Shown: one piece after another, positions 37,501-50,068 of the stretch
Position numbering within the stretch: position 1 is the first letter of the stretch
Layout of the letters: every line of letters starts with the position of its first letter
NCBI GenBank assembly: GCA_022592445.1
Contig: JABYQR010000030.1
Coordinates: 62,001-126,000, forward strand
Direction: 5' to 3'
DNA length: 64,000 nucleotides
Source: Cytidiella melzeri
Taxonomy: Eukaryota; Basidiomycota; Agaricomycetes; Polyporales; Irpicaceae
Made by a program: the position numbers and the translations under genes
The notes under the pieces: model-generated
The model's database searches: none
What the model saw: the letters and a program-made list of their open reading frames with translations, nothing else
What the model was told of the DNA's origin: nothing

Positions 37501-39246
37501 GGCACCATGATAGCAGCAGGCATTTGGTTATACTGCTTCTTGTTTCACTCTGCAGCAGGAGAGGAATCAGCTGTATCAATTCCTGGAACAGGGTGGACAT
37601 CGTCTGTCGCCTTTTCTAATGATGACAGCATACTTGCTGTGGCATCTGGCAGCAAGATCAGACTCGTTGACACAAAAACCACTGCTGTCATTGTGCAGCT
37701 GGATGGAGATGAGACAAACCTGTGCAGCCTGGCATTCCATCCCAACCCTGACCTCTGCCATCTTCTGGCCTCTGGTGATGAGAAAGGTGGTGTATCTCTG
37801 TGGTGCACTAAAAGCAGGAGCCGTCAACATATGTTCACAGCCAACACAAGTGGGCACTTATGTTGGCTTAAAGACAGTGGCCAGAAAACCCTTCTCATTG
37901 GCTTGAACTCTGGATGTATTGAGATGTGGGATACAGATCCTCCCTGCCAAAGAAAATCACTCATCCCTCCTCTGCCTGACAAAGGCGCGGTCACTGCAGT
38001 GTCTTCCTCTCCTGCTGGAGTGTTGGCTGCCTCAGGGTCAGAAGAGGGCTTGGTTGTTGTGTATGATGCAGACACAGGCAATTCAGTCCACCACATCTGC
38101 CTCAATGGCCCAATCCGTTCTTTGCAGTTCTCGCCCACATCACAGTCCACTGTGTTAGCTGTCGGAGCAGAACACACCATCCACATCTTCTATCCAGACT
38201 GTGCTACTCCCAGCAACAGTGTTGCAGCATTTAATGGGCACAGCAGCATTGTCACTTGTGTTGCTTTCTCACCAGATGGTCGATTCATTGCTTCTGGATC
38301 ATATGACAAGACCATCTGCATCTGGGAGGTGGGCACTGAGGATGACAACAACCAGCACAAGGACAACCACCACTCCAAATCTGTCACATGTGTCAACTTT
38401 TCCAATGATGGCCAGCTGATGGTCTCTGGCTCATGGGATCTTACTGCTAGAGTGTGGGACGCAAGCAATGGCACACTTCTCCGCATCCTCTCTGGACACT
38501 CAGATCTAATTTGCAGTGTGCACTTCTCAAGTGATCTGCATGTCATCTCTGCAGATAAAGCTGGCACTGTGGTTGTCTGGGATAGGCATCAAGACAAGCC
38601 CCTTGCGCAACATGTTGTTGTTGACAGCAGCCACCTGGATACTACTTTCATGAACCCCACCACCTTTCCTTATACCCACAACCAGCTTGGGTTCTTCTAT
38701 TGTGCTGTGTATGAAGAGGACCTGGGCCCCTGGGCTGTGTTTGAAATGAAACTGGGCTCCTTTCAACTGTCATGCTGTACTATCATCACAGCTCCTAGTA
38801 ATGCTTGCATTACAGTGACTGCACATGGGCTCATACAATTTGATTTGGAGGAAGAGGTCACAAGGATCAGTCACAAAGACTCACTGGAGCACACAGGTAC
38901 TATCACCCTCATTGTTGAGCTGAACTCTGGAAGAAGATACCTTGCTCCCTGGAAATATACTGCTGCAGTTGACAATACACCTGCAGAGCTGCAATTTGTG
39001 GAGGACAAAGAAGTTGGGGCAGAGGACTTTCCTGTTGATTCAAGGGGTATGATTCCCTGTGAATTTGATGGTGATGATGACAAGTGGGTAATGGAGCAGG
39101 GCAGGAGGATTTTGTGGGTACCCAGAGCAAACAGAGCAAAGAAGGGCTATTGGCATGGAAGAAAGCTTGTCCTACACGGCCGAGAGGGCAGACTCACTGT
39201 TATGGACTTCTCGCACATTGCATTAGATGACAATGTACCTTTCTGA
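34559..39246 (+). CDS. NACHT-WD40 NLR-type receptor 2
   Basis: Exons 34559-34987, 35064-35167, 35230-35368, 35453-35559, 35599-37177 and 37231-39246 give about 1457 residues. It is a full-length paralog of NLR 1 with the same domains: repeat-bearing leader, helical N-terminal region, NACHT with GHAGSGKST and VVVIDALDEC, then WD40-like blades. Differences: one 24-residue repeat fewer, a ten-residue insertion near LGPWAVFEMKLGSF, and clustered substitutions in the second half of NACHT and in the last blades. The first half of NACHT and the first blades are almost unchanged. No frameshift or premature stop is seen, so both receptors look functional. Confidence 0.85.
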
Positions 39247-39363
39247 TAAGTTACAGTGTATATCTTTATTTGTTACCAAGAGCTCAAGTACATACTTATG
39301 CTGTATGGCAATCATCATATTCGAAACAAACCTGCACTTGAGCAGAAAAATCTTGAAGCCTGA

Positions 39364-39663
39364 GTGATCTCAGACCTGGCAGACAGTGGGCGCGGTGAGT
39401 CCAGCCTCACATTAGTTTTGAACAGCTCTTTCTCCAATGTTCAAGTTCAGCCTGGAGGCTCAACCTTTGTCAAATCGTCGTTAGCTCGCCTGTTGCTCTT
39501 CAGTAATGAGTTATTGGGCATTGGCGTGGATATCGGTCACCTCATGACGACCGTGGGGCGGGTGGAGCTTGAAGAGGCTTCGTACAAGGCTATGTTTGCA
39601 AAGGTGCTGCCGACATGGAAGGAGAAGGAGCTCTCGTATCGCAAGCTCGACGTGCATCTTTGA
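39364..39663 (+). other. Conserved open frame of unknown identity, possible gene remnant
   Basis: A 99-residue frame with ordered-looking sequence: STFVKSSLARLLLFSNELLG, GVDIGHLMTTVGRVELEE, then SYKAMFAKVLPTWKEKELSY. It does not start convincingly (an acceptor-like CACATTAG precedes LNSSFSN), so it may be the last exon of a gene whose upstream part was displaced by the NLR. The unit 1 counterpart at 30510 is broken. I do not recognise the family. Confidence 0.4.
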
Positions 39664-39925
39664 GTGAAGCCGCCTTTGGTCAACCAGCCATTCCGCGCCG
39701 CGCATCTCAATAATGGTATGATATATTTCTCCGTGGGTCACGATGGGTAATATGTGTATACAGCCGCACACATGCAAAACAAGAATTACCTCGACCCGCA
39801 CGCCGCATTGTCTGATGTGAGAGTGGGTCAGCTCACGGCGCACGCTCGAGGTGGGCCTTGGTAAGTACCTTAGTTACGACCAACGAAGGAGGCTGACGAG
39901 CTTCTCGGATATCAAAAAGAATGCA

Positions 39926-41287
39926 TTACTTCTGATCCATTGAAAAGGTAGGCCACCAGTCTGGACGCCAGGGATTCACCGCCCACTTGCTACTTGAGCT
40001 GCCATCCTCAGACGGTAGCTCAAACTCTAAACTGGCGCGATTCTCCTCTACAGCTGCCACATGTTCGAGCCGCAACAGAGCGAGGCCGACACCGTGGGTG
40101 GAACTGAGCAGCTTTCCGGAACCTCTTTGCCGTACTTTGGGCGAGCCTTCGGTCGGCGAATCCTTGTTAACTGCCCGGATGTCGATGTCGGGCGTGAATT
40201 GACTCGGTGGGGAAGGTGTAGCCCTACAGATGCGAGTGTATCAGCGAAAGACATCGAGGTACTGCAAACCCCGAACTTACGTAGCCACGACAGGTTGTAT
40301 ATGTACAGGAAATATCCGTTTGCGGATGATCCCAGTGTGGTATGTCCGGACAGTCAGCTCTTGGCCAACATAGCAGCCCTTCCTGAAATCGACTATGTAG
40401 CGACATTAGCTTAGATGATAACCAATGCGTGGTGACACAGAAATTCACTGACGTGCTCCCATTAGGTCCAGGTTCGAGTCCATCGGAAATGAATGCATCG
40501 GCACGATATCAGTATTTCCTTCGGGCACACCGTGTAGTATACGGTGTATGTGATAGTCATGTTCCGTTGCGCGATCGTGGGTAGAGCTTTGGCTCGCTGC
40601 ATAGAGGTTGGACAAAGTGCGACACAAGAGGGAATGCATAACTCACCTCGGTCTCCCTTTCTCACGAGTAGTCTGTGGCCCATTCCAACGGCCCTACGGT
40701 CCTGTATGGCACCAGCTTCGATGCCCCAAGGCCATAGGGATCCCTCGCCGTGTGTCCACATGGGCTCAGCAACGCCGCTGCGCGAATTCGCCCACTCTCG
40801 CTCCGTTTCCCAGCTCTTTTCTCTTTCGGAGCCCCAGGCGGCCCATATGTCATACTCGCTTGAGACGTCGCGTAAACGTACTTTGGAGCGGAGGACATAA
40901 CGCTTGAGCATAGTGAGGAGTGACGGGGCCTCCGAAGAGCGTGAATCGTATTCGAGCACGTAGCCCTTCTTGCCTTCGGGTGAGGTGTAGGAGTGTACGA
41001 ACGCATCGTAAAGCACTCTGCCCTATATATGTTCAAGCCACGCACCATGCAAGACAGCCACGCAATGATTATTTGAAAGACACCGCAAAGACGAGACGAC
41101 GTGCCTGTGCGTGTAAGAACGCGGTGTAGAAGTGGCAGTCTTGCGAGGGTGGTACGTTGGACGCGATGATGCCACTGAGAAACTCCTGGACCTGGCTTCC
41201 AGTAACAGCGAGAAGTGCCCTGTGAGGCACTGGAGCAATCGTAGGCGTGCTACGAACCAGAGAGCGTACGGCAGCAGGCAAGTTCAT
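39926..41287 (-). CDS. iba57: Mitochondrial iron-sulfur protein IBA57 (CAF17), intact copy
   Basis: Five exons, 41287-41105, 41022-40647, 40596-40453, 40392-40281 and 40223-39926, give 370 residues. The product starts [13 protein letters not shown] and has [43 protein letters not shown] and the family signature [18 protein letters not shown] with its conserved cysteine. IBA57 is a folate-binding, T-protein-like factor that works with ISA1/ISA2 in making [4Fe-4S] clusters for aconitase, lipoate synthase and others. The first intron has a GC donor (CAG|GCACGT to TATATAG); no GT site gives the conserved GRVLYDAF junction. An upstream in-frame ATG at 41353 is possible. Confidence 0.92.
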
Positions 41288-41419
41288 GGTGGTGACATTA
41301 CAAGATTGAGAGACTTGAGTCGGAGCGCCAGTGGTTAGTTGTAGCTGAATCATACGGGCGGACGGACTTTGCCTCTTACCATCACCTCGTCGGCCGACTC
41401 ATTTCAAGTCCCTCTCGCC
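41288..41419. promoter_or_regulatory. Shared promoter region of IBA57 and PET191
   Basis: 132 bp between the start codons of two divergent genes for mitochondrial biogenesis. The arrangement suggests co-expression; no motif is claimed. Confidence 0.5.
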
Positions 41420-41746
41420 ATGTCGATGTACTGCGAGCCTCTATTGGCGGCGCTGAAGGAATGCCTCCTGCAATCCGACTGTGTGGTAAAGCAAGGACAT
41501 CTGCCTTCTGAATGTCTGCGGGACCATACGAAGGAGTTGCCAGAACAGTGCCAGTCGCTGCGGCAGGCGGCTTTCGAGTGCAAGAGGGGAATGGTATGTG
41601 TAGCAGTACTATAAATGTGTGAGGATGCTGGCTAACCTGTTCTTCAGCTAGATATGCGCAAGCGGTTCCGAAGCAACAATGCTGGCGCAGTCGCTCAGAG
41701 GATTAAGGAGACTGGAAAGCCTGACTCAGAACCAGAGTCGAGTTAA
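41420..41746 (+). CDS. pet191: Cytochrome c oxidase assembly protein PET191 (COA5)
   Basis: Two exons, 41420-41593 and 41648-41746, give 90 residues. The sequence MSMYCEPLLAALKECLLQSD with later cysteines in SECLRD, PEQCQSLRQ and FECKRGM, then LDMRKRFRSN, is the twin-Cx9C pattern of PET191. These proteins enter the intermembrane space by the MIA40 pathway and are needed to assemble complex IV. I prefer the ATG at 41420 over 41369 because the family starts right before the first cysteine. Confidence 0.93.
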
Positions 41747-42527
41747 GGACGAGAGTCGTACTTTCGTGTTTTGGTTTAAACCGGGACTCGGCACTGCAGG
41801 GTACGTGTGATTGTTACGATGCTCGCAATCTCTATACTACGTGATTCCATTGTAGTGTAAATAGACCAATGCACTCGGAGACCTCAGGCGAATTGGATCG
41901 GGACACTATGCGAGCAGAACGTTGGGCCTCTTTGAGCATCGTAATCTCTCAAATATAACAAGGATTGGCCTCAAAAGTGTGTAGGATTGTCGGACAGTTA
42001 CTTATGAAACATACGGTTGGTCTTCAGTCGATGCATATTTTGTTGTGCATCTAGCATGTGTACGAATTTGATTTTGTAAACACCTACAAGCCCCACTATA
42101 CTCGTAAAAGTGCAAGGAGGCTATTTGTTAGTGTGAGCATAAAAACAGGCCGGACCTCGCATATAAAATCACAAAAAACGTAACAAACTCAGAACCGAGC
42201 TGAAAGCTGAAAAATTGGTATTGCGACATTGAGGTGGAGGCAGAACACGGAACGCCCTAGTAAAAGGCGAGGGCGTTGTCTGTTTGCACTGCCCCCTGCC
42301 GCTGAAGACAGCTTTGAGTGAGGTGACACACCAAAGAGAGTTTTACATTTTGTTCAACTCGCGGGTGCACGCGCTTGCGTGACATTTCAATATGAGAATC
42401 GTCAAGAATCGATGTACAATAGTCAACATATAACAAGCACCCATAGAATATTAGCATTAAAATTTGTCTTTCAGGGTTTGGGATAGGATATGCAAAGAAA
42501 ATGGGCGGGGAACATTGACAAACAAGG
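41747..42527. other. Intergenic region upstream of the retroelement
   Basis: About 780 bp, AT-rich, no open frame of note. A 27-bp stretch at 42341-42367 recurs at 47797-47823 on the other side of the element with one mismatch. Confidence 0.45.
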
Positions 42528-42532
42528 CATAG

Positions 42533-42757
42533 TGTTAACGGATGACCCGCTCGGATACACAGGAGGACCCGCTCGGATACACAGGAGGACCCGCTCGGAT
42601 ACATGGATTGGGAAGCGGAGGCGCGTCATAAGTACATCATAGACGGGAGACTATACACGGACATTCCGCTCATGATATTTTATGTATATAAGACACCGAG
42701 TGGCAAGGGAATCACATTATCGGTTGCTTACCCTGTGCCAGACCCATTCGCTCAACA
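42533..42757 (+). repeat. 5' LTR
   Basis: 225 bp, TG...CA ends. It opens with three 22-bp repeats built on GACCCGCTCGGATACA and contains a TATA-like TGTATATAAG at about 42681 that would drive the element. Confidence 0.93.
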
Positions 42758-42772
42758 GGTTATGAGCCCCGA
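42758..42772 (+). other. Primer-binding site
   Basis: GGTTATGAGCCCC follows the LTR directly. It is complementary to the CAT anticodon region of a methionine tRNA (GGGCTCATAACC), as in Drosophila copia, which is primed by a half-tRNA and not by the tRNA 3' end. Confidence 0.65.
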
Positions 42773-42856
42773 GCAGCATACACAGCAACAGATTTCCAAA
42801 CCATCATCTATCACCGCTTTATTCACTTCACAACCCCTATCTTTCCATTCATCACC

Positions 42857-44539
42857 ATGTCAGATCCTGCGAAATCAGACGCCGCAAAGAATAAATTGCC
42901 GAAACTCGAAGACAATGGAGACACAAATTCTTACGGTACCTGGATCATGCAAGTCGAAGCGAAACTCCGATCAATTCACTTGTGGAAATATTTCGAAGGC
43001 CCCAATTCCATACCTCCGATAATTCCGAAGCTCAGAAAGACTTATGAAGACGAAGTCGAAGACCCAGACACGGGAGAGGTCACTAAGGGAATTAAAAGGG
43101 GCAACGAAGATGAGGTTGAGAAGGCAATGAGAGAGGCCGAACCCTGGTATGATGCGAACATCACGGCGATCGCGCTATTACTCGAATCTGTGCCTCGCGC
43201 CAAGATTCACCTTATTGGACGCACTAGGAGAGCGAAAGAGGCGTGGACCATCTTGCAATCCGAGTACCGCCCGACCAACAACCTGCGCGCCGCATCACTT
43301 CATCAGAAATTAATGAGTTTCACCTGTACAGAGGAGATGGTTGTTAGCAAATGGGCCGACAAAATGCGAGCTATCTACGCGGACCTGTGCGATCAAGATC
43401 CCAATCGCCTTTCAGACGCCAACTTTGCGACCACAATAGCAGATCTCATTCCCACCAATAACAGTTGGCGTATGTTTTCGCGAACACTCCATCACGACAT
43501 GAGCACGGCATATTCAATGGGGATTCCACTGTCCTCGTCTAGGGTCATCGAACTCATCAAGGAGGAAGATTGGGCGCAAACGAGAAACGACCCTGACGTG
43601 ATCGCTCAAATATATGAAACGGATAGCATCTATCGTAAACGAGCGGCTGACTCGGCAACAATTGTTAACCAAGCCGACACTCGGAACAAAAGGGTTACTG
43701 AATGGTGCAGCAACCCTGACTGCGAGAGACCACGTGGTCACACCAGGGAGAACTGCTTCGCATATGGAGGAGGAAAGTGCGGGGAATACCCGGACTGGTG
43801 GAAATGGAAAAGGATTATTCACTTACCTCCGGCGCAACGTCGGAAATCACAGAACATATCAAAGACTTTCAATAAAACAAAGACGACACCGAAGGCGAAC
43901 AACACCACGATCACCGCGGTAGAAGCCAACCCCGACCCTGACGAACCCACCGTAAACGCCAATACAGTCACAATTGACGAAGATGCAGCTAACGTCTTGT
44001 CATACGACTCTATCTATGCTTTCAGCAGCATTGCTCCTCGTGATCCGGTCGACACTATCAGGTGCAACAATATCGCTCTCTCGGCAAATAAAGTGAAACA
44101 AGTTACCGTATTCCACGACTCCGGCGCAAACAGGCACATCTTTTTTGACCGCGGCATGTTTGAACATTACCGGACAATTGATCCTCTGCAAGTCCGAGGC
44201 TTTGGATCTGCTCTCACTACGTCTGCCGTTGGAATGGGCGATGTCTATCTACAGGCGAATATCAAAGGCCAACACCATACGATCAAACTATCCGACGTTC
44301 TACACGTGCCATCTGCACGAATGAACCTCATCTCGCAGGGATGTCTTGAGAGGAGAGGTGTGGGATCGACGACAAGGAAAGGTCAGCTGTCTCTGGACTA
44401 TAATGGTACAATTGTCATGACCGGGAACTTGGACAACAACAACCTATACCGGCTACACGTCACTGCATTACCTCGCGATCTGGCTAGCCGTATCTCGGAA
44501 GCAAATCCCTTGGACGTCACCGCGATCCACAGAATCTAA
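42857..44539 (+). pseudogene. gag and protease part of the copia element
   Basis: A 560-residue open frame. The N-terminal half is a copia-type capsid region (WTILQSEYRPTNNLRAASLH, MSMGIP-like part). A CCHC-like knuckle follows (C-x4-C-x5-H-x4-C around 43710). The protease active site is FHDSGANRHIFF with the DSGA motif, and LSDVLHVPSARMNLISQG is the pre-integrase landmark. In relatives gag and pol are one frame; here it stops at 44537-44539 after a frameshift near 44525. Confidence 0.9.
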
Positions 44540-44639
44540 TCAGCTGGGTCTCTGACAACACTACCCAACGCTCATTGCTCTCACGAATTTCATCGCCAAT
44601 CGCCGCCAGTACTCGCACTGCCAATTCGGATTTTTACAC

Positions 44640-47463
44640 CGCCTGCTAGGTCACATAGGCGTAAAACGACTATCACGCTTAACTACTGGTATCCAACTCC
44701 CCTCTCACACATCAACAGCGCACGCGTGCGAGACATGTGCACGCGCGAATATCAAACGCTTGCCTTTCTCAAAGGTCTCCGACCTCAGGGCGAACCGACT
44801 GCTATTCCGAATCCATCTCGACATCTGCGGCCCTCTACCCGTTGGGTACGGCGGTGCCAAATATTTCATGCCATGTATAGACTGCCACTCGCGCTGGAAA
44901 ACGCCTCTGTTCTTGAAACTTCGGTCCGACGCCCTGCAGGAGTTTATCAAATTCAAGAACGCTGTCGAACGCTTCACAGGCGAGAAGATTGCAGTCATCC
45001 GCGTAGACAACGCACCTGAATTCATCCATGGCGCCTTCCGCACCTTCTGTGAAAAAGAAGGAATCACCTACGAGAAGATCATAGCTGACGCGTCACCCCA
45101 AAACGGAGTCGCTGAACGCGCGAATTGAACACTCGCATCCATGGCGCGAGCGATGCTCATCGACAGCCACCTCACGGACTATTTTTGGCCACTCGCTGTC
45201 ATGTGTGCGTTGCACATCCTTAACCGAGTAGGAACCTCTGCACTTCCAAACAACACTACGCCATTCCACGTCTGGCATCAACGCGATCCTGATCTATCTC
45301 ACCTACGAGTTTTCGGAGCACGGGTTATCGCGCGAAGACTCAACTCTGATTCCCTAAACAAGATACAGCCACGCGGTGAGGAGGGACGCTTCGTTGGATA
45401 CGCACAAGACGCGAAGGGCTACTTGATCTGGTTCCCAACATCGCGAACGGTGCGTTCGCGCCGTGATGTCGTCTTCCTCGACGACGATGACAACGCGCCT
45501 TTGCTACTACCTTCACCTACCACGTCGTCTCCATTGTGGGATGACATCTTCACGGACAACGACGCTCGCTTCGAAGACAACGAACGAATGTCAAATGTAC
45601 AGCCGGAGGCTGTGGATAATCATACCCCCGTAGGGGTGGTTCCGGTGGAACCTGGGTCCCTAACGGGACTGGACAACTCATCTCCGGAGGAGAATGAGGG
45701 CCGGCGTAATTGCACACTTCCAACACGATACAAAGACCACAATTCCGAGTATTCGGACGAGGGGGGGCTGCACATCGACCGGAATCTCATCCTCACACAC
45801 GAAATTGAACTACATGATCCTACAATCTCCCAAATACAACAAGTCGTACATCACTCACCAATAATCAACACCCTAAGTCCGATCGACGACCGAAATGCCC
45901 AAGATCCACGATCAGTCACTGAAGCCGAACGCAGTGATTACTGGGACCACTGGCTCGCTGCTATTCACGAAGAACTCGAAGCGCTAGAGGCGAAAGGTGT
46001 TTACGAAGAGGTGGAAACCATACCGCATGGAAGAAAACCCGTCGACTCAAAATGGGTGTTACACATCAAGCGCAACGCAGACGGCCACATCGCTCGATTC
46101 AAGGCACGATTAGTTGCAAAAGGGTTCACTCAAATTCCAGGACAAGACTTCACGTTCACTTTCGCGCCAGTTGCCCGCTGGGACTCAATCCGAACGATCC
46201 TGGCCATCGCAGCACGAGACGACCTACACCTCCGCCACATAGACATCAAAACGGCTTTTCTCAACGGACCGCTAGCGGAAGAAATCTACATGACGAAGCC
46301 GGCAATTGTTGGAAAAGGGTACTGGTGACTGCGGAAAGGCCTGTATGGTTTAAAGCAAGCTGGACGTTCGTGGTACTTGGAATTCAACGATAAATACCAA
46401 ACCCTCGGTTTTCGAAGATGCGAATCCGATTGGAGTGTCCACGTCCGAAGAAGTCCAGGCCGAAACTCCATGTCAGCAACAAGTGTAGATGACATACTCT
46501 TAGCATCGCCCTCACAAGTAGAATCCGATTCGATTACGAGCGCACTGGCGAAGATATTCGAGATCACGGACAACAAGGAGGTCGAATGGCTACTAGGCTG
46601 CAAAGTGACCAGAAACCGGACAAGGCGATCAATTCTACTATCGCAAGAGGCGTACATCGTGTCGATTCTCAGGCTGTTCAATATGGAGTTCAGTAACGCC
46701 GCAAGTACTCCTCTGCCGCCAAAGGTGGTATTATCTAGAGACCAATCACCACAAAACGACGCGGACCGTGACGAGATGAAGGCGCTGCCATATTGCACTC
46801 TCGTAGGAAAAGTAATGTATCTCGCAACGACGACCAGACCGGACATCGCATACGCAGTACGAGAACTCGCAAAATTCATGTCCTGTTACGGACACGCTCA
46901 CTGGACAGCCGCGAAACATCTCCTTCGTTACCTACAAGGAACTAGATCCGTTGGCCTCACCCTTGGGAACCTCGACCCGGCGTATCCGTTATTCCATGGT
47001 TTCACAGACTCGGACTGGGGTTCAGGAGAAGGCAGGAAGTCGATATCTGGCTACGTCATGATCGTACTACAATCGCCGGTCGCCTGGAGTTCCAAACAAC
47101 AGCAAGTGGTGGCCCTATCCTCGTGCGAAGCAGAATACCTCGCATGCTTGCACGCTGCGTGCCAAATCATCTGGTTACGACAACTCCTTGAGGAGCTCGG
47201 AATGCCACAGACGGAACCCACGCCCTTACTCTGCGACAACAACGGCACGATCGCATGTACGCACGATCCTCACGGCCATACTAGGATGAAGCACATCGAC
47301 ATCAGAGCACACTTCATCAGAAATTGCGTCAACGACGGAAGAATTAACGTCAAGCGTGTTACAGGAAAGGAGAATCTAGCGGACGTATTTACAAAGTCAC
47401 TCAGCCGCGTCTTACACACTCGAGCGATGAAAATGCTGGGATTGGTCGCAGGTCAAGGGGGGG
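44640..47463 (+). pseudogene. pol part (integrase, reverse transcriptase, RNase H) of the copia element
   Basis: In one frame after two frameshifts (near 44525 and 44635). The integrase zinc region reads HRLLGHIG...CETC; the core has LDICGPLPVGYGG, RVDNAPEFIHG and PQNGVAERAN. A TGA at 45126-45128 replaces the Arg codon expected after ERAN. Reverse transcriptase shows SKWVLHIKRNADG, RLVAKGFTQIPGQDF and IDIKTAFLNGPLAEEIYM, a second TGA at 46326-46328, then SVDDILLAS where most copia elements have YVDD. RNase H has FTDSDWG, SSCEAEYLA and HIDIRAHFIR. Both TGA codons fit CGA to TGA changes. Confidence 0.9.
47455..47463 (+). other. Polypurine tract
   Basis: AGGGGGGG-type purine run directly before the 3' LTR, the usual plus-strand primer site. 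Confidence 0.7.
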
Positions 47464-47666
47464 TGTTAACGGATGACCCGCTCGGATACACAGGAGGACC
47501 CGCTCGGATACATGGATTGGGAAGCGGAGGCGCGTCATAAGTACATCATAGACGGGAGACTATACACGGACATTCCGCTCATGATATTTTATGTATATAA
47601 GACACCGAGTGGCAAGGAAATCACATTATCGGTTGCTTACCCTGTGCCAGACCCATTCGCTCAACA
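47464..47666 (+). repeat. 3' LTR
   Basis: 203 bp, equal to the 5' LTR except for one G/A difference (42709 in the 5' LTR) and two 22-bp repeats in place of three. Confidence 0.93.
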
Positions 47667-47900
47667 CATAGTCACCATCGAGACAAAAGCAGTGCGCGGG
47701 GTAACCTGCAAGTAAGGATCTACATGCTTTAGGTTGGCACCACCCTCACTTTGGAGACATTTTGCACTAGCAGGATTGCCGAATGTGTCAAAATGGTTTT
47801 GCATTTTGTTCAACTCGCGGGTGTGGGCGCCTGGCAAGCGCTGCGGGAGCTCCTCTGCGACGCCTCGCACTGCACTTGCACCATCTCCCGAACTTCCTGA

Positions 47901-49961
47901 ATGTCTATAGACGAAAGACTGAAATTAGTAGTGTCGTCTTCGTTACGGACCATCCTCGCTTCTGGCAAGGCAAACCCACCCATATCCTCCTTCGACCTCC
48001 TTGCCCGCGTCATATCTGCAGGACCTCCCCATGCTGGGCTCCTTCCCGGATCAGGTCCTGCACCGAGGCTGCGTCTGACAGACCTACGGCGGTTCGAGGC
48101 CATCTTGGAGTGCCTTGCAGAGCATTGGGATGAAGGAGTTCTTGTAATTTCGAGGGAAGAGGGAAGTGGCGAGCTCACGGTTTTGGATGCTCAGCTGGGA
48201 AGAGTTCACAAGACGAACATGGGTGGTAGAAACGATGGGGTACCGCATGGGAAGAAGCGGAAGAGGGTGGTGGACGAGGATGCCGACTCTGCCGCAGGGG
48301 ATGCGGAGGAGGAAGATGAGAAGGAGAGTGAAGTTATGAACAGGAAACCTGCACCGACTACTCTCAATAGCTTGAGCAAGGAGATGAAGGAAGTCTACTC
48401 GCTGCTGCAACGCGGCACTGCTCGTGGCAAACTATTAGCAGAACAGGTGAGCTCCTTGAGACTCTATCCATCCAACAGATACGCTTATTCTCGGTTCCAT
48501 AGTTCCACTCCGTAAACTCGAGCTTCGAGCCTATATGCGCAAATATCACGAAGGAAGAATGTATGAAAGCGCGCCGAGAATTATGCCCGGACGAAGCATC
48601 CGCCTCTGCCGTCACTATCTGCGACCGAGTGCATTTCCGCCCGCTGATTCGTCCCCACACCGATCCCACACTAGGACACTGTTCCTACCTGAACACATGC
48701 TACTCTGAACCAACGTACGCCCAGTCGCCATCTATCCCTCCAATGCCTTCACACCGTCAACACACCGGATTCGGAGTACAGGGTCAATCAGCTGTCACAC
48801 TGCCTAGTGGACTAGGAGCGGGAGGGCGTGGCAAGGAGAAGGCGCCATGTCGGTATCTACATTTCGAAGTTGACTGGGCAGAGAACGATGGATCCGGATA
48901 CTTCAGCCATCGCGCGGAAATGAAGAAGAAGCAACACAAGCTTGGACTTGGCTTTGGTCCCACAGGGAAAGAGACCGCACTTGTGTGTTTCCTTGTTCTT
49001 TAATCCTCGAACGCCACTCAACCTCTACGTTTAGCTCCCTCCCCAGTGGATCAACTGCGATGTCCGTCGATTCGATTATTCGGTCCTGGGCAAGTTCCAT
49101 GTAATCATGGCGGATCCGCCGTGGGATATCCATATGAGCGTACGTACTACCCCAACTTTCAACTTGCAGCTCGAAGCTCAACCTAAGCGATGCTAGTTGC
49201 CTTACGGTACCATGACGGACGACGAGATGCGGTCTATGCCTATTCCGATGCTGCAAGACGAAGGGATGCTCTTCCTATGGGTCACCGGACGCGCAATGGA
49301 AGTAGGCAGAGAGTGCCTCCGCGTCTGGGGTTATACGCGCGTTGACGAAGTCGTATGGGTGAAGACAAACCAAGTGCGCTTGCATCGTTGTCGAAGCTGA
49401 AATTACTCTGCTTACCGCGTTGTACTTGTTTCGTTAGTTGCAACGCGTCATACGCACCGGGCGCACAGGTCACTGGCTGAATCATACAAAGGAGCACATG
49501 TTGGTTGGTGTCAAGACTGTGACAGATGCAAACGGAAACCTTAAGATGCCTTCGTGGGCGAACAGGGGGCTTGACACGGACGTCATTGTCTCTGAAGTCA
49601 GAGAGACGAGTAGAAAGCCGGAAGAGGTGTATGGTCTGATCGAACGGATGTGTCCTGGCGGGCGCAAGATCGAGATATTCGGGAGAAAGCATAATACACG
49701 CCCTGGGTATGTAGCTGTTTTTTGTTTGCCCTGCGAACGACCTGGACGCTGAGATTTACGGTGTCTGCAGATGGTTGACTCTTGGGAATCAGCTCGGGGC
49801 GGACCAGATTTACGAAGAAGACTTGGCTGCGAGGATCAAAGCTCGGTATGTCTCTAAATGCATCGTAGTCTGCCAAGAATTTATTCAGTTACTTTCTGCA
49901 TAGGTACCCTGAACGCTCTGCCGGTCTTCCTCAGAACCCTAATCATTTAAACAGACAGTGA
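47901..49961 (+). CDS. ime4: N6-adenosine RNA methyltransferase catalytic subunit (METTL3/IME4)
   Basis: Seven exons, 47901-48446, 48503-48982, 49035-49139, 49197-49373, 49438-49706, 49771-49845 and 49904-49961, give 569 residues. The MT-A70 domain is complete: [22 protein letters not shown] with the catalytic DPPW near residue 370, [67 protein letters not shown] and [15 protein letters not shown]. Upstream, [11 protein letters not shown] and the cysteines in CSYLNTC match the CCCH region of METTL3. The enzyme installs m6A in mRNA. The middle contains a low-complexity insertion after SEPTYAQ. The retroelement ends 230 bp upstream of the start. Confidence 0.93.
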
Positions 49962-50068
49962 TGGTCCTTTTGTTCTAATGTACTTGTATGTTATCTTGTG
50001 TCTCTAGCTACTTCCTATGACGCTCGATTGACTGCCATTTTTTTGCCCTTCTCTACGCTCAACAGGCA

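Larger units (their letters stand above)
32500..41290. repeat. Tandem duplication, unit 2
   Basis: Second copy of the PCP1 pseudogene, NLR, IBA57 arrangement. The junction with unit 1 lies near 32485-32508, where the 5' end of the IBA57 pseudogene and the 5' end of the second PCP1 pseudogene meet head to head. Unlike unit 1 its IBA57 is intact and faces PET191, which is probably the ancestral neighbour. Confidence 0.85.
42533..47666 (+). mobile_element. Ty1/copia LTR retrotransposon, complete but defective
   Basis: 5134 bp bounded by LTRs that start TGTTAACGG and end CTCAACA, with the 5-bp target duplication CATAG at 42528-42532 and 47667-47671. The order gag, protease, integrase, reverse transcriptase, RNase H is that of Pseudoviridae/copia elements. 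The LTRs differ by one substitution and by one copy of a 22-bp repeat, so insertion was recent. Yet pol carries two frameshifts and two TGA codons. Such a copy cannot move by itself. Confidence 0.95.
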